Assembly (NCBI GenBank): GCA_022841475.1
Contig: JALHRJ010000029.1
Span: 1 to 50,917 of the forward strand
Length of the DNA stretch: 50,917 bases
DNA from: Cyclobacteriaceae bacterium
Lineage (GTDB): Bacteria > Bacteroidota > Bacteroidia > Cytophagales > Cyclobacteriaceae
Direction: 5' to 3'
In this document: positions 43,169 through 50,917 of the stretch, in pieces
Position numbering within the stretch: position 1 is the first letter of the stretch
How the letters are laid out: every line of letters starts with the position of its first letter
Notes under the pieces: generated by a model
What the model saw: only the letters and a program-made list of their open reading frames with translations
Database searches by the model: none
Told to the model about the DNA's origin: nothing
Made by a program: the position numbers and the translations under genes

Positions 43169-43786
43169 CTAAAGTTGATACACGACTGACTTAATGAACC
43201 CCCGTTTGCTGGTTTTCTCATCTAACAGTTTTGCTCCATTTGAACGCAAAACTAGGTCCCAGTCGGGAAGCTGATTGGTCTTTAAACCCGTGGTTAACCA
43301 AAAAAAGATGTACATGCATGTTAACTTAGCTTTACTCCAAGAGCTACCGGTAACAAAATCAGTTACAAACCAATACGAGTTGGGCTGAATGTAATTCCTA
43401 ATATGACTGACTATACCTTTCAATTCAGAATCAGTAAATAGGTCCAGATAAAAATTTGTAATTACACAATCGTAATCAGCATCAGGAATATTTTGCGCGG
43501 TTCCCTCAATAAATCTTATTCTGGCCCGATCAATTCCTCTTTTTTTAGCCTTCTTAATCATACCTGGAGATAGATCCACATAGTCAATTTCAATTTTTGA
43601 ATTTATCCTTTCGATAGCTGGCAAGATCCAACCCGTGCCACCACCCAGAATTAACAATTTATTTTTTGAAGTTAGTCGATCAAGAAATAATAGTTGCATC
43701 TGCTGGATGCTCCTGCCCAGCACGAGACGTGCCAGAGAGTCGTACACAGGCGCCAATACATTATATCCTTGTTTAGCCCACTTCAT
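43169..43786 (-). CDS. Class I SAM-dependent methyltransferase
   Basis: 205 residues. The SAM-binding motif I is LLILGGGTGW (44-53), followed by the acidic end of strand 2, IDYVDLSPGMIKKAKKRG, and motif II-like YDCVITNFYLDLFTDSEL. The overall pattern is that of Methyltransf_25/UbiE-like enzymes; the acceptor is unknown. The start codon (43786) shares one base with the stop of the UbiA-like gene, so the two are translated together. This association suggests modification of a prenylated or lipid-like product. Confidence 0.88.
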   Translation of the reverse strand: MKWAKQGYNVLAPVYDSLARLVLGRSIQQMQLLFLDRLTSKNKLLILGGGTGWILPAIERINSKIEIDYVDLSPGMIKKAKKRGIDRARIRFIEGTAQNIPDADYDCVITNFYLDLFTDSELKGIVSHIRNYIQPNSYWFVTDFVTGSSWSKAKLTCMYIFFWLTTGLKTNQLPDWDLVLRSNGAKLLDEKTSKRGFIKSVVYQL

Positions 43787-44592
43787 TATAGCAGGTCGAT
43801 TAACGGAAGAAAAAATACTGCATCACCGAAAAATCTGTAACGATCGTTTTCATTAAAGAATTTCGAATTCAAATAGATAAAGAGTAATGATACGGTCATA
43901 AGAGGTAAAATAATTATCACCCACGTAGCCTCGGATTGGTTCGCAATCAGGATGCTGAGTAGGGTGTTAACTATTGAAAGTACTACGATCAGCTTAGCAG
44001 TCTTCGCCTTACCCCATCGCGTAGCAAATGAAGTTTGACTATCTTTTTGATCGGCTTCAAATTCGAACCACGAAAAAAGTAACAGGTTGATCAGCGCAAC
44101 AATAAACAGCTGGGTAATTAATAGATAGTGAAATACTGAAAATTCACCAACATGAACAGACCATGATGGCACAAGGATACCTGACGTATAGAGAATAGCC
44201 ACAAAGATTTCCTTCACACGCAGAAACTGCTGAAGGAGAAGATAAGCACCTACGGCAAAAGAAACGTATAGACCACTCATAAGAACAGGTGGGCGTAAAA
44301 AATAAAACTGACCAACCACAAAAAGGGAGACCAGCCCTACCGCAATCCATAAGGGTCGCTTATACAACATATGAAATCGATGTCGTTGGCTTGAAGGTGT
44401 TTTCCCAATTCTATGGATATCCAATAACCGATCTATCGTATAGATGATCCAGACAACACAACCCAATGTTAGCATACCATACAACCTTGGCGGAACGCCT
44501 AATACCTTTGAATAAAAGATTGCCGTCAGGACAGCCCCTGCTGCAACATCAAGGTTTAAAAGATTGCCTGCTCTATAAAGTCTTTCTAGCAC
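43786..44592 (-). CDS. UbiA-type prenyltransferase family membrane protein
   Basis: 268 residues if translation begins at the GTG at 44592; a longer in-frame opening back to 44694 would run through the terminator at 44598-44630 and overlap atpG. It has about eight membrane helices. The first aspartate motif is IYTIDRLLDIHR, the second FEFEADQKDSQTSFATRWGKAK, which fit the two Mg-diphosphate-binding motifs of the UbiA superfamily (Asp-rich, separated by about 115 residues) although they are divergent. Substrate unknown. It is paired with a methyltransferase, as in quinone and related prenyl-lipid pathways, but no other pathway genes are near. Confidence 0.75.
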   Translation of the reverse strand: MLERLYRAGNLLNLDVAAGAVLTAIFYSKVLGVPPRLYGMLTLGCVVWIIYTIDRLLDIHRIGKTPSSQRHRFHMLYKRPLWIAVGLVSLFVVGQFYFLRPPVLMSGLYVSFAVGAYLLLQQFLRVKEIFVAILYTSGILVPSWSVHVGEFSVFHYLLITQLFIVALINLLLFSWFEFEADQKDSQTSFATRWGKAKTAKLIVVLSIVNTLLSILIANQSEATWVIIILPLMTVSLLFIYLNSKFFNENDRYRFFGDAVFFLPLIDLL

Positions 44593-44597
44593 AGTAT

Positions 44598-44630
44598 AAA
44601 AATAAAAAAGCTCCCTGTATTGCAGAGAGC
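44598..44630 (-). terminator. Rho-independent terminator after atpG
   Basis: On the minus strand GCTCTCTG (44630-44623) pairs with CAGGGAGC (44617-44610) across a five-base loop, eight pairs counting one G-U, followed by TTTTTT. It lies 24-56 bases behind the atpG stop, in the atp direction. Confidence 0.7.
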
Positions 44631-44653
44631 TTTCTTTTGAATGCTTCAATATA

Positions 44654-45532
44654 TCAAGAGGTTTTAAGGGCTTCGGCCCCAGCCACAATCTCAAGAATTT
44701 CTTTCGTAATAGCTGCCTGACGAGTGCGGTTATAGGTAAGCTTAAGCTCTTTCAATAAATCACCCGCATTTTCTGTTGCTTTATCCATGGCTGTCATCCG
44801 GGCACCATTTTCAGCTGCGTTTGAATCCAGAATGGATTTATACAGTTGAATCTTAAGTGATTTCGGAACTAAGCCCACAACAATCTCTTCCTGACCTGGT
44901 AAATAAATATAATCAGTGTCAGCAATTTTTGTTTCTTTCTTTTGTGGAGGCACTGGAAGAAACTGTTCAACTCGTAAAATCTGTGTTGCAACGTTTTTGA
45001 ATTCGTTGTATACAATCTCAATTTTATCGTATTGGCCCAACTTATACGAATCGATTAGAAACTCTCCGACTAATGCAACCTTATCATAGGAAAGTCCCTG
45101 AAAAACATTCCAGTAGTCTGCAACAATCTTGAAATTTCTTTTGCCAAAATATTCGAATGCTTTTTTACCGATCGGCAATACAGTAACGTTTCCGTTGGTT
45201 GCCTGCGTTGCATATTTTTCGGCCATTAATTTGTTAGCCGCCTTTATTATGGTACTGTTAAATGAACCGCAAAGTCCACGGTCAGAGCTAATCACCACCA
45301 AAAGAATTTTTTCTTCACTTCTGGATTGGCTATACCAGGCCTGATCATCTTGGGCTGCAGCCGACAGGTTTTGAAAAAGTTGAGTTAACTTCTGCGCGTA
45401 AGGACGCATCTGTGTGATACGTTCTTGCGATTTTCTCAACTTGGCAGCCGCCACCATTTTCATGGCTTTGGTAATCTGCTGCGTTGAGATTACAGATGTA
45501 ATGCGACTCTTAACTTCCTTTAAACTTGCCAT
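44654..45532 (-). CDS. atpG: ATP synthase F1 gamma subunit
   Basis: 292 residues. The gamma N-terminus is ASLKEVKSRITSVISTQQITKAMKMVAAAKLRKSQ. The SDRGLCGSFN motif is present, and the C-terminal helix is RMTAMDKATENAGDLLKELKLTYNRTRQAAITKEILEIVAGAEAL. This subunit is the rotor shaft of F1. It is the last ATP synthase gene here and is followed by a terminator. The gap to atpA (46 bases) holds a perfect 8+8 inverted repeat (45547-45573). Confidence 0.97.
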   Translation of the reverse strand: MASLKEVKSRITSVISTQQITKAMKMVAAAKLRKSQERITQMRPYAQKLTQLFQNLSAAAQDDQAWYSQSRSEEKILLVVISSDRGLCGSFNSTIIKAANKLMAEKYATQATNGNVTVLPIGKKAFEYFGKRNFKIVADYWNVFQGLSYDKVALVGEFLIDSYKLGQYDKIEIVYNEFKNVATQILRVEQFLPVPPQKKETKIADTDYIYLPGQEEIVVGLVPKSLKIQLYKSILDSNAAENGARMTAMDKATENAGDLLKELKLTYNRTRQAAITKEILEIVAGAEALKTS

Positions 45533-45546
45533 ATCGTCACTTAGAG

Positions 45547-45573
45547 AATTTGAAAATCAGTAATCTTCAAATT
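45547..45573. other. Inverted repeat between atpA and atpG
   Basis: AATTTGAA and TTCAAATT are separated by 11 bases. It is AT-rich, without a T tract beyond the stem, so mRNA structure is more likely than termination. Confidence 0.35.
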
Positions 45574-45578
45574 TTAAA

Positions 45579-47153
45579 TTAATACTTCGATGCCAATTCA
45601 GTTGCAAACTTTTTCACAATTGCCACATCAGCATCTTCGAACTTACCAGCGCGGAAGTTATCCAGCACTTGCTTATTCTGTGCCTTCATCAGTTCAATAA
45701 ATTCTCTTTCAAACTCTTTTACTCTTTCTACCGGCACCTTGTCAATATATCCTTTCGTAGAGGCAAGGATCATAGCTACCTGCTCCTCCACAGGAACGGG
45801 TGCGTATTGTGCCTGCTTCAATACTTCGGTGTTTCTGCGACCACGTTCAATGGTAAGCTTGGTTGCCGCGTCCAAATCAGATCCGAATTTTGAGAATGCT
45901 TCCAATTCGCGGAACTGGGCCTGATCCAACTTTAATGTACCAGCAACTTTCTTCATCGATTTGATCTGGGCATTTCCTCCCACACGCGAAACTGAGATAC
46001 CAACGTTAATAGCAGGACGAACACCGGCATTAAACAGGTTAGTTTCCAGGAAGATCTGACCATCCGTAATAGAGATTACATTAGTCGGGATATACGCAGA
46101 AACGTCATTCGCCTGCGTTTCAATGATAGGAAGTGCTGTTAATGAACCACCCCCCTTTACAATTCCCTTCAAAGAAGGAGGAAGATCGTTCATGTTTCGC
46201 GCGATTTCATCGTTATTAATGATTTTCGCTGCCCGCTCCAACAAACGTGAGTGTAGATAAAATACATCGCCCGGATAGGCTTCACGGCCCGGAGGTCTTC
46301 TTAACAACAACGAAACTTCACGATATGCCACGGCTTGTTTTGACAAGTCATCATAGATAACAAGTGCCGGACGACCGGTGTCTCTGAAAAATTCACCAAT
46401 GGCCGCTCCGGTAAACGGTGCAAAGAACTGCATAGGTGCAGGATCAGATGCCGATGCAGAAACAATCACTGTGTATTTCATAGCACCTGCCTTCTCTAAG
46501 GTAGCAGCCACGTTTGCAACGGTAGAAGCTTTTTGACCAATCGCTACGTAAATACAATATACAGTTTCACCTTTTTCGTAAAACTCTTTTTGATTGATAA
46601 TCGCATCAATGGCAACAGCCGTCTTGCCTGTCTGGCGATCCCCAATGATTAATTCGCGCTGACCACGACCAATCGGAATCATGGCATCAATAGCTTTGAT
46701 ACCAGTTTGCAGCGGTTCATTTACTGGTTGACGGAAAATTACTCCAGGAGCTTTACGCTCCAATGGCATTTCATATAACTGTCCTTCTACGGGACCTTTG
46801 CCATCGATTGGCTGAGCTAGTGTATCAACCACACGGCCCAACAAACCATCACCCGTCTTGATGGATGCGATAAGGCCCGTACGCTTTACGGTAGCGCCTT
46901 CTTTAATTCCTTTTCCATCTCCCAACAATACGGCTCCTACATTATCCTCTTCCAGGTTAAGTACAAGTGCCTTTAAACCGTTTTCAAATTCAATAAGCTC
47001 ACCGGCTTGTGCTTTGGTAAGACCATAGATGCGTGCCACTCCATCACCGATGGTTAACACGGTACCTACTTCTTCCAATTGTGCATCTGTGCGTGATTGT
47101 GAAAGTTGTTCCCTTAATATTGCTGAAACTTCTTCGGGTCTGATCTCTGCCAT
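45579..47153 (-). CDS. atpA: ATP synthase F1 alpha subunit
   Basis: 524 residues, complete. The N-terminal beta-barrel start is [14 protein letters not shown]. The P-loop [19 protein letters not shown] is intact, and [38 protein letters not shown] sequence follows. Alpha subunits bind nucleotide non-catalytically and form the F1 hexamer with beta. The beta and epsilon genes are not next to it, as usual in Bacteroidota, where atpDC lie elsewhere. Confidence 0.98.
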   Translation of the reverse strand: MAEIRPEEVSAILREQLSQSRTDAQLEEVGTVLTIGDGVARIYGLTKAQAGELIEFENGLKALVLNLEEDNVGAVLLGDGKGIKEGATVKRTGLIASIKTGDGLLGRVVDTLAQPIDGKGPVEGQLYEMPLERKAPGVIFRQPVNEPLQTGIKAIDAMIPIGRGQRELIIGDRQTGKTAVAIDAIINQKEFYEKGETVYCIYVAIGQKASTVANVAATLEKAGAMKYTVIVSASASDPAPMQFFAPFTGAAIGEFFRDTGRPALVIYDDLSKQAVAYREVSLLLRRPPGREAYPGDVFYLHSRLLERAAKIINNDEIARNMNDLPPSLKGIVKGGGSLTALPIIETQANDVSAYIPTNVISITDGQIFLETNLFNAGVRPAINVGISVSRVGGNAQIKSMKKVAGTLKLDQAQFRELEAFSKFGSDLDAATKLTIERGRRNTEVLKQAQYAPVPVEEQVAMILASTKGYIDKVPVERVKEFEREFIELMKAQNKQVLDNFRAGKFEDADVAIVKKFATELASKY

Positions 47154-47183
47154 AAACTATTTGTTATGAGATGTTAAATTCTT

Positions 47184-47744
47184 TTATACTTCTTTTAAAT
47201 ATGGGTTGTGCAAAAACTTTAGTTTCAATGTTTTCAACTTACTCTTGATTGAAGCATCAATCTGATAGTCCTCCACGTTTAGCACAAAACCTCCAATTAA
47301 ATTCGGATCTACCTTTTCAACTAACTCAATCTGAGTTTTATGACTCAATTGTTTTACAATCGCTTCAATCTCTGATCGCAAAGCAGGATCCATCGCAATG
47401 GTTGTAGTTATTGTTGCCTTGCCAATGCCCATATGGTTGTTGTAAGCTACATGAAATTCTTTGGCGATGGCCGGCAACAATGGCTCACGATTTTTACGGG
47501 TTAAAATGTCAATAATATCAAAGGTGAGGCTGTGAACCCGGTCTTTGAAAATCTTATGCAGGACATTTTTCTTTTTCTCGTGACGGATAATCGGGCTGCG
47601 AAGCATGTTCACAAGATCGCGGTTGCTCGTAAAGATCCGGTCCAGCATCAGCATATCCTGATGCACCGCTTCAAACGCACCTTTTTCTACTGCCAGGCCG
47701 AACAGTGATTTTACATATCTGGAAGCTACCCTTGCGTCTGCCAT
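47184..47744 (-). CDS. atpH: ATP synthase F1 delta subunit
   Basis: 186 residues. The delta family pattern is VASRYVKSLFGLAVEKGAFEAVHQDMLML at the N-terminus and the C-terminal end VEKVDPNLIGGFVLNVEDYQIDASIKSKLKTLKLKFL, which is the most conserved part. Delta links F1 to the peripheral stalk. It starts 3 bases after the atpF stop and ends 30 bases before atpA. Confidence 0.96.
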   Translation of the reverse strand: MADARVASRYVKSLFGLAVEKGAFEAVHQDMLMLDRIFTSNRDLVNMLRSPIIRHEKKKNVLHKIFKDRVHSLTFDIIDILTRKNREPLLPAIAKEFHVAYNNHMGIGKATITTTIAMDPALRSEIEAIVKQLSHKTQIELVEKVDPNLIGGFVLNVEDYQIDASIKSKLKTLKLKFLHNPYLKEV

Positions 47745-47747
47745 GAA

Positions 47748-48242
47748 TTAATTCAACTTTAAATCTTTAATAAAGGTATTCGCCAGGTCTTTCTGCGATT
47801 TATCATCTGACAGATTTTTCTTTATTAACTTCTCAGCTATTTCCAATGAGAACATTGCAACTTGCTCTCTTACATCGCGAAGAGCTGCATTCTTTTCTGT
47901 TTGAATAATGGATTTCGCATCTTCAATCATACGGTCTGCATTTTTCTTCGCATCTGTCTGCGCCTGATCATGAATACGGTTAGCAGCATCGCGTGCATCG
48001 CGCAAAATTTTATCTCTTTCTTCGCGGGTCTCGCGTAAAAGTTTTTCATTGTCGGCTTTCAGATTGGCCATCTCCTTTTTGGCATTCTCAGCAGAATCCA
48101 ACGCGTGTTGAATAGACTGTTCTCTTTCTTTAAGCGAGTGAAGAATTGGCTTCCAGGCTAACTTGCTTAAGAGCAAAAATAACAGCAAGAACACAAATGC
48201 TTGCCATATAATGAGACCGGGGCCGGGGGTTAGAAGATCCAT
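47748..48242 (-). CDS. atpF: ATP synthase F0 b subunit
   Basis: 164 residues. There is one N-terminal membrane helix (GLIIWQAFVFLLLFLLLSKLAW) and then a long charged helix with many A, K and E residues for the dimeric stalk, ending EIAEKLIKKNLSDDKSQKDLANTFIKDL. It forms the peripheral stalk and binds delta. It is separated from atpE by 85 bases containing a strong hairpin. Confidence 0.96.
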   Translation of the reverse strand: MDLLTPGPGLIIWQAFVFLLLFLLLSKLAWKPILHSLKEREQSIQHALDSAENAKKEMANLKADNEKLLRETREERDKILRDARDAANRIHDQAQTDAKKNADRMIEDAKSIIQTEKNAALRDVREQVAMFSLEIAEKLIKKNLSDDKSQKDLANTFIKDLKLN

Positions 48243-48283
48243 AGTTTGTTGTTTTACTAAACCTTGTTGTTAACGTTAAAAGG

Positions 48284-48324
48284 AAAAAAGACTGCTCCAG
48301 TCCAGTACTGAAGCAAGTCTTTTT
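48284..48324 (-). terminator. Hairpin between atpE and atpF (attenuator or stability element)
   Basis: On the minus strand AAAAAGACTTGCT (48324-48312) pairs with AGCAGTCTTTTTT (48296-48284) with one bulged base, ending in a T6 run. It has the form of a Rho-independent terminator inside the atp operon, directly after the c-subunit gene. Confidence 0.65.
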
Positions 48325-48327
48325 GTC

Positions 48328-48585
<258 letters not shown>

Positions 48586-48640
48586 TTAAGTTAAACACCA
48601 CCGCTCCAAAACCTTGAAACGGATTTCTTTAATTCTCTTT

Positions 48641-49669
48641 TTAATGATCGTGACTGTGATCCTGAATCGCCATGCCAATGTACATCGATGAGAACATCGT
48701 AAATACATAAGCCTGAATACCCGCCACCAACAATTCAATCAAATTGATAAACAACACAATCACCGAGGAGCCAACCCCCACTATGATACTTCCAAATATG
48801 AACGTCAAACAAATCAGACTTAACAACACAATATGTCCGGCTGTGATCGCCACAAACAAACGAATCATTAATGAAAAGGGCTTCGTGAAAATTCCAATGA
48901 TTTCAACTGGCAGAATAACGATGCGCAAGGGCAACGGAACTCCGGGAGTCCAGAAAATATGACTCCAGTAACCTTTGTTGCCGCTAAAGTTGGTAATCAA
49001 AAAAGTAAATACAGCCAGCGTCATCGTTACCGCGATATTTCCGGTAAGGTTACCCGCGCCCGGCAGAAGGCCGAGCAGATTTCCGAAAAGAATAAAAAAG
49101 AAAAGTGTAAGCATGTAGGGCATAAACTTTTCGTAATGATGGCCCATGTTAGGCTTTACAATTTCATCGCGAACAAAAAGAATGATGGGCTCGAAAAATG
49201 ACTGTAGACCTTTGGGTGCTTTGCCTTTGTTATTCTTAGCCCCATTCGCCACTGAACGAAATACAAAAAACATGAGTGCAGCCGTTATAAAAAGCATCGC
49301 CACATTTTTCGTAATCGAAAGATCAAAAACAGCCTTGCCGGAACCGGTTAGGGTAATATGATTATGCTCTAATTTATAGCCGTTGTACTCTACCGCCTTA
49401 TGATGTTCATCGTAAAACCTGCTGGATGAAAATACGTCCAGGCCTTTTTCTGCAGAATATACAATAACAGGAAGGGGCATTACCAGCCAATCAGCAAAAT
49501 GCCACTGATGGTCATCCATCACGTGATGTAAAATAACTTCGCTGGCGTTGAAGGGCTCTGACTCACCACCTGTTTTATCAGCACCTGAAACCGGGGAAAA
49601 AACGCTTGTCAAAACGATTAAAAAAGTGATCAAAAACGCTGATTTTGAGGCAGAAAACGGCTTATTCAT
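48641..49669 (-). CDS. atpB: ATP synthase F0 a subunit
   Basis: 342 residues from the ATG at 49669; a GTG one codon upstream is also in frame. It is longer than the usual 230-270 because of an N-terminal signal-like region (MNKPFSASKSAFLITFLIVLTSVFS), followed by a histidine-rich extramembrane segment with ILHHVMDDHQWHFADW. The a-subunit core then follows: GNLLGLLPGAGNLTGNIAVTMTL, KPFSLMIRLFVAITAGH with the essential Arg, and LLVAGIQAYVFTMFSSMYIGMAIQD. Such an extended N-terminus is typical of Bacteroidota. It forms the proton half-channels. Confidence 0.96.
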   Translation of the reverse strand: MNKPFSASKSAFLITFLIVLTSVFSPVSGADKTGGESEPFNASEVILHHVMDDHQWHFADWLVMPLPVIVYSAEKGLDVFSSSRFYDEHHKAVEYNGYKLEHNHITLTGSGKAVFDLSITKNVAMLFITAALMFFVFRSVANGAKNNKGKAPKGLQSFFEPIILFVRDEIVKPNMGHHYEKFMPYMLTLFFFILFGNLLGLLPGAGNLTGNIAVTMTLAVFTFLITNFSGNKGYWSHIFWTPGVPLPLRIVILPVEIIGIFTKPFSLMIRLFVAITAGHIVLLSLICLTFIFGSIIVGVGSSVIVLFINLIELLVAGIQAYVFTMFSSMYIGMAIQDHSHDH

Positions 49670-49780
49670 CACAGTCGGAACAAAGGCTTTTAATTGGACT
49701 GCAAAAGTATCAATTATCCAATCTGAAAAAAATGTTTTGTGCGAATTTTGGGTTGGCCCGATACTTTTTAGAGACTTGAT

Positions 49781-50149
49781 CTATTGAGGTTCCTTTCTCA
49801 CCAAAAATACTACTTCCAGCATGGTAAAAACCAGATACGAGAAGATGAAAAGGGCGGCACTTCCTTTCGCTTCCTCTGGAGTTTTCCAGATGATAAAGAA
49901 CACAAAGGCCAGGCCTGCCACCAGCTTTAACGTGATGGAGAGTAAATAAAATTGAACGAAGGCCTGAGCCTGCTTTCGCCTGATTGTGATAAGATTATAC
50001 CCAATCACCACGGTGATAAAAAAAACAAAAAATATAATCTCCTTCCAGAAAAGAGGAAGTGGCCACCAGTTCCATTCCGCACCCGCCCATGTTAGTAACG
50101 CCAGCATACTGGCCAGAGCTAAAAGGCTCAATAAAAATCGAAGCAGCAA
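49781..50149 (-). CDS. Small membrane protein of the atp operon
   Basis: 122 residues, four hydrophobic helices. The TTG start at 50149 directly abuts the upstream gene's stop codon (TAA, 50152-50150), so coupling is likely; no ATG lies earlier. The pattern (LLRFLLSLLALASMLALLTWAG, VFFITVVIGYNLITIRRKQAQAFVQFYLL) resembles the AtpI/UncI-type small proteins that precede atpB in many operons. Their roles include c-ring assembly and ion supply. The assignment is by position and topology. Confidence 0.7.
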   Translation of the reverse strand: MLLRFLLSLLALASMLALLTWAGAEWNWWPLPLFWKEIIFFVFFITVVIGYNLITIRRKQAQAFVQFYLLSITLKLVAGLAFVFFIIWKTPEEAKGSAALFIFSYLVFTMLEVVFLVRKEPQ

Positions 50150-50359
50150 TTAATCTTTATTTAAGGTGCGATAAAGCTGATACATGATGCCCCCGAAGAG
50201 TACAAACACAAAAGTGATCAGAAACACAGGAAACTCAAGGTTAAGATACTGATCCAGTTTTATCCCTAACCACGCACCTATTCCCAATGTTGCTACCATC
50301 TGCAGGCCAAGGCCGCTATACTTGAGAAATGAATTACCAGGTTCTTTTTCTTTTGGCAC
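50150..50359 (-). CDS. AtpZ/AtpI-family two-helix membrane protein
   Basis: 69 residues if the GTG at 50359 is used. A longer frame back to 50386 has its GTG inside the stem of the bactofilin terminator and is rejected. The sequence VPKEKEPGNSFLKYSGLGLQMVATLGIGAWLGIKLDQYL contains the AtpZ pattern Y-S-x-L-G-x-Q-M-x-x-x-x-G-x-G-x-W-x-G-x-x-L-D. A second helix follows. In other bacteria these proteins are encoded ahead of atpB and linked to divalent-cation supply or c-ring assembly. Confidence 0.8.
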   Translation of the reverse strand: MPKEKEPGNSFLKYSGLGLQMVATLGIGAWLGIKLDQYLNLEFPVFLITFVFVLFGGIMYQLYRTLNKD

Positions 50360-50369
50360 GGTGCAACAT

Positions 50370-50413
50370 TGAAAAAATAAAGCCACAAAACTGTCCTGCA
50401 GATCTGTGGCTTT
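50370..50413 (-). terminator. Rho-independent terminator after the bactofilin gene
   Basis: AAAGCCACA (50413-50405 on the minus strand) pairs perfectly with TGTGGCTTT (50387-50379), nine pairs with a 17-base loop, and runs into TTATTTTTTC. It separates bactofilin from the atp genes, so the latter may have a promoter between here and 50359 or depend on read-through. Confidence 0.7.
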
Positions 50414-50431
50414 TATATCAGAAATTCTAAA

Positions 50432-50863
50432 TCAGTTTGCTCTGACTTCTTCCGGGCGAAGGGCGTGCATACCGTTGCTTTCGCCAATCTTAATATCCTT
50501 CATGATGGCTCCCATCTTGCAACTTCCGTTGAAAATGGCTCCGGGTTCTACTACTAACTTTCCTGTAATAATATCCCCGTGAATTTTGGCGGTAGCCTTT
50601 AACACCAACAACTCAGAAATTTCAAGTCTGCCTTTCACTTCACCTTCAATATCTGCGTTTTGTGCGATGATGTTTCCTTCTATGTGACTGGAGTGGCCAA
50701 GTGCAATTTTCGATTTGGACTTAACACTACCTACTACTTTTCCTTCGATGCGAATGTTGCCGTAGGTTTCTACATTTCCCTCCAACACAGTGCCTTTTCC
50801 AATAACGTTACTGGAATTACTGATCTCGTCTGCGACTCTTTTCTGTTCTTTTGATGTTAACAT
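50432..50863 (-). CDS. Bactofilin (polymer-forming cytoskeletal protein)
   Basis: 143 residues. The core is a short right-handed beta-helix (DUF583): VIGKGTVLEGNVETYGNIRIEGKVVGSVKSKSKIALG, then GNIIAQNADIEGEVKGRLEISELLVLKATAKIHGDIITGKLVVEPGAIFNG. Flanking tails are short, and no membrane anchor is seen. Bactofilins polymerise without nucleotide and help cell shape or stalk and septum organisation. It stands before the atp genes, separated by a terminator. Confidence 0.93.
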   Translation of the reverse strand: MLTSKEQKRVADEISNSSNVIGKGTVLEGNVETYGNIRIEGKVVGSVKSKSKIALGHSSHIEGNIIAQNADIEGEVKGRLEISELLVLKATAKIHGDIITGKLVVEPGAIFNGSCKMGAIMKDIKIGESNGMHALRPEEVRAN

Positions 50864-50917
50864 GGCTTGTGCATTTAAAAAGTTACAAAATCTTCCGGAT
50901 TGAGAGAGTTGCCATTA

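Noticed and set aside
42991..43221. 76-codon open frame between the PAS kinase and the methyltransferase
   Set aside because: It overlaps the methyltransferase 3' end in another frame, and its sequence has no coding pattern.
44593..44694. Longer N-terminus of the UbiA-like protein
   Set aside because: It would be translated across the atpG terminator and overlap the atpG stop; the core family pattern begins after 44592.

Overview
The window looks like chromosomal DNA of a Bacteroidota bacterium, most likely a Cytophagales relative. The evidence is the Bacteroidota promoter signature (a TTG or TTTG box, about 19-20 bases, then TAnnTTTG), the ATP synthase operon without atpD and atpC, DUF1573, SPOR/RlpA and SusC-plug-like proteins, GxxExxY protein, and AT-rich intergenic DNA with few clear Shine-Dalgarno sites. 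No tRNA, rRNA, CRISPR array, prophage or complete insertion sequence was seen.

Layout. 1-3037: the tail of a small secreted plug-like protein, a DUF1573 protein and a histidine kinase/response regulator pair. 3051-8227: a MoxR ATPase preceded on the minus strand by three overlapping genes for periplasmic parvulin-type folding factors. 8295-11156: a partner-switching module (STAS antagonist, HATPase anti-sigma-like kinase, membrane-bound SpoIIE/GAF phosphatase). 11456-13720: guaB and a divergent RlpA-SPOR gene. 13952-19564: a tight TetR / ABC exporter / HlyD adaptor / TolC operon whose ABC subunit has a degenerate ATPase site. 19561-23501: a flavin amine oxidase, a NadR-type kinase, a GxxExxY protein flanked by inverted repeats, and an MFS transporter. 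23960-33982: an eight-gene minus-strand block of SulP anion transporter, TetR regulator, three tandem-domain universal stress proteins, a CaCA antiporter, a P-type cation ATPase and a CNNM/CorC-type protein. 34550-39441: an exported class V aminotransferase, a penicillin-acylase-type lipoprotein, a Crp/Fnr regulator and its probable small-membrane-protein target operon. 39598-44592: a VTT-domain protein, a YghO-like acyltransferase, a PAS histidine kinase, a methyltransferase and a UbiA-type membrane enzyme. 44654-50863: atpG-A-H-F-E-B, two small AtpI/AtpZ-like membrane genes and a bactofilin.

How the parts work together. The TetR-led exporter and the SulP/Usp/cation block each carry a close paralog of the same TetR regulator, so one regulator lineage has been attached to two unrelated envelope-transport modules. 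The Crp/Fnr gene is followed by a palindrome with the classical GTGA-N6-TCAC core, placed about 42 bases before the predicted start site of a small operon (26-aa peptide plus DUF2892 protein). This is the geometry expected of class II activation by the neighbouring regulator.

The least ordinary sequence is a family of modular palindromic repeats at 336-489, 11165-11376, 39460-39595 and 22216-22249. Palindromic modules are nested inside the loops of other palindromes. One site is present both filled and nearly empty within about 100 bases, because a short segment behind the GxxExxY gene is duplicated.
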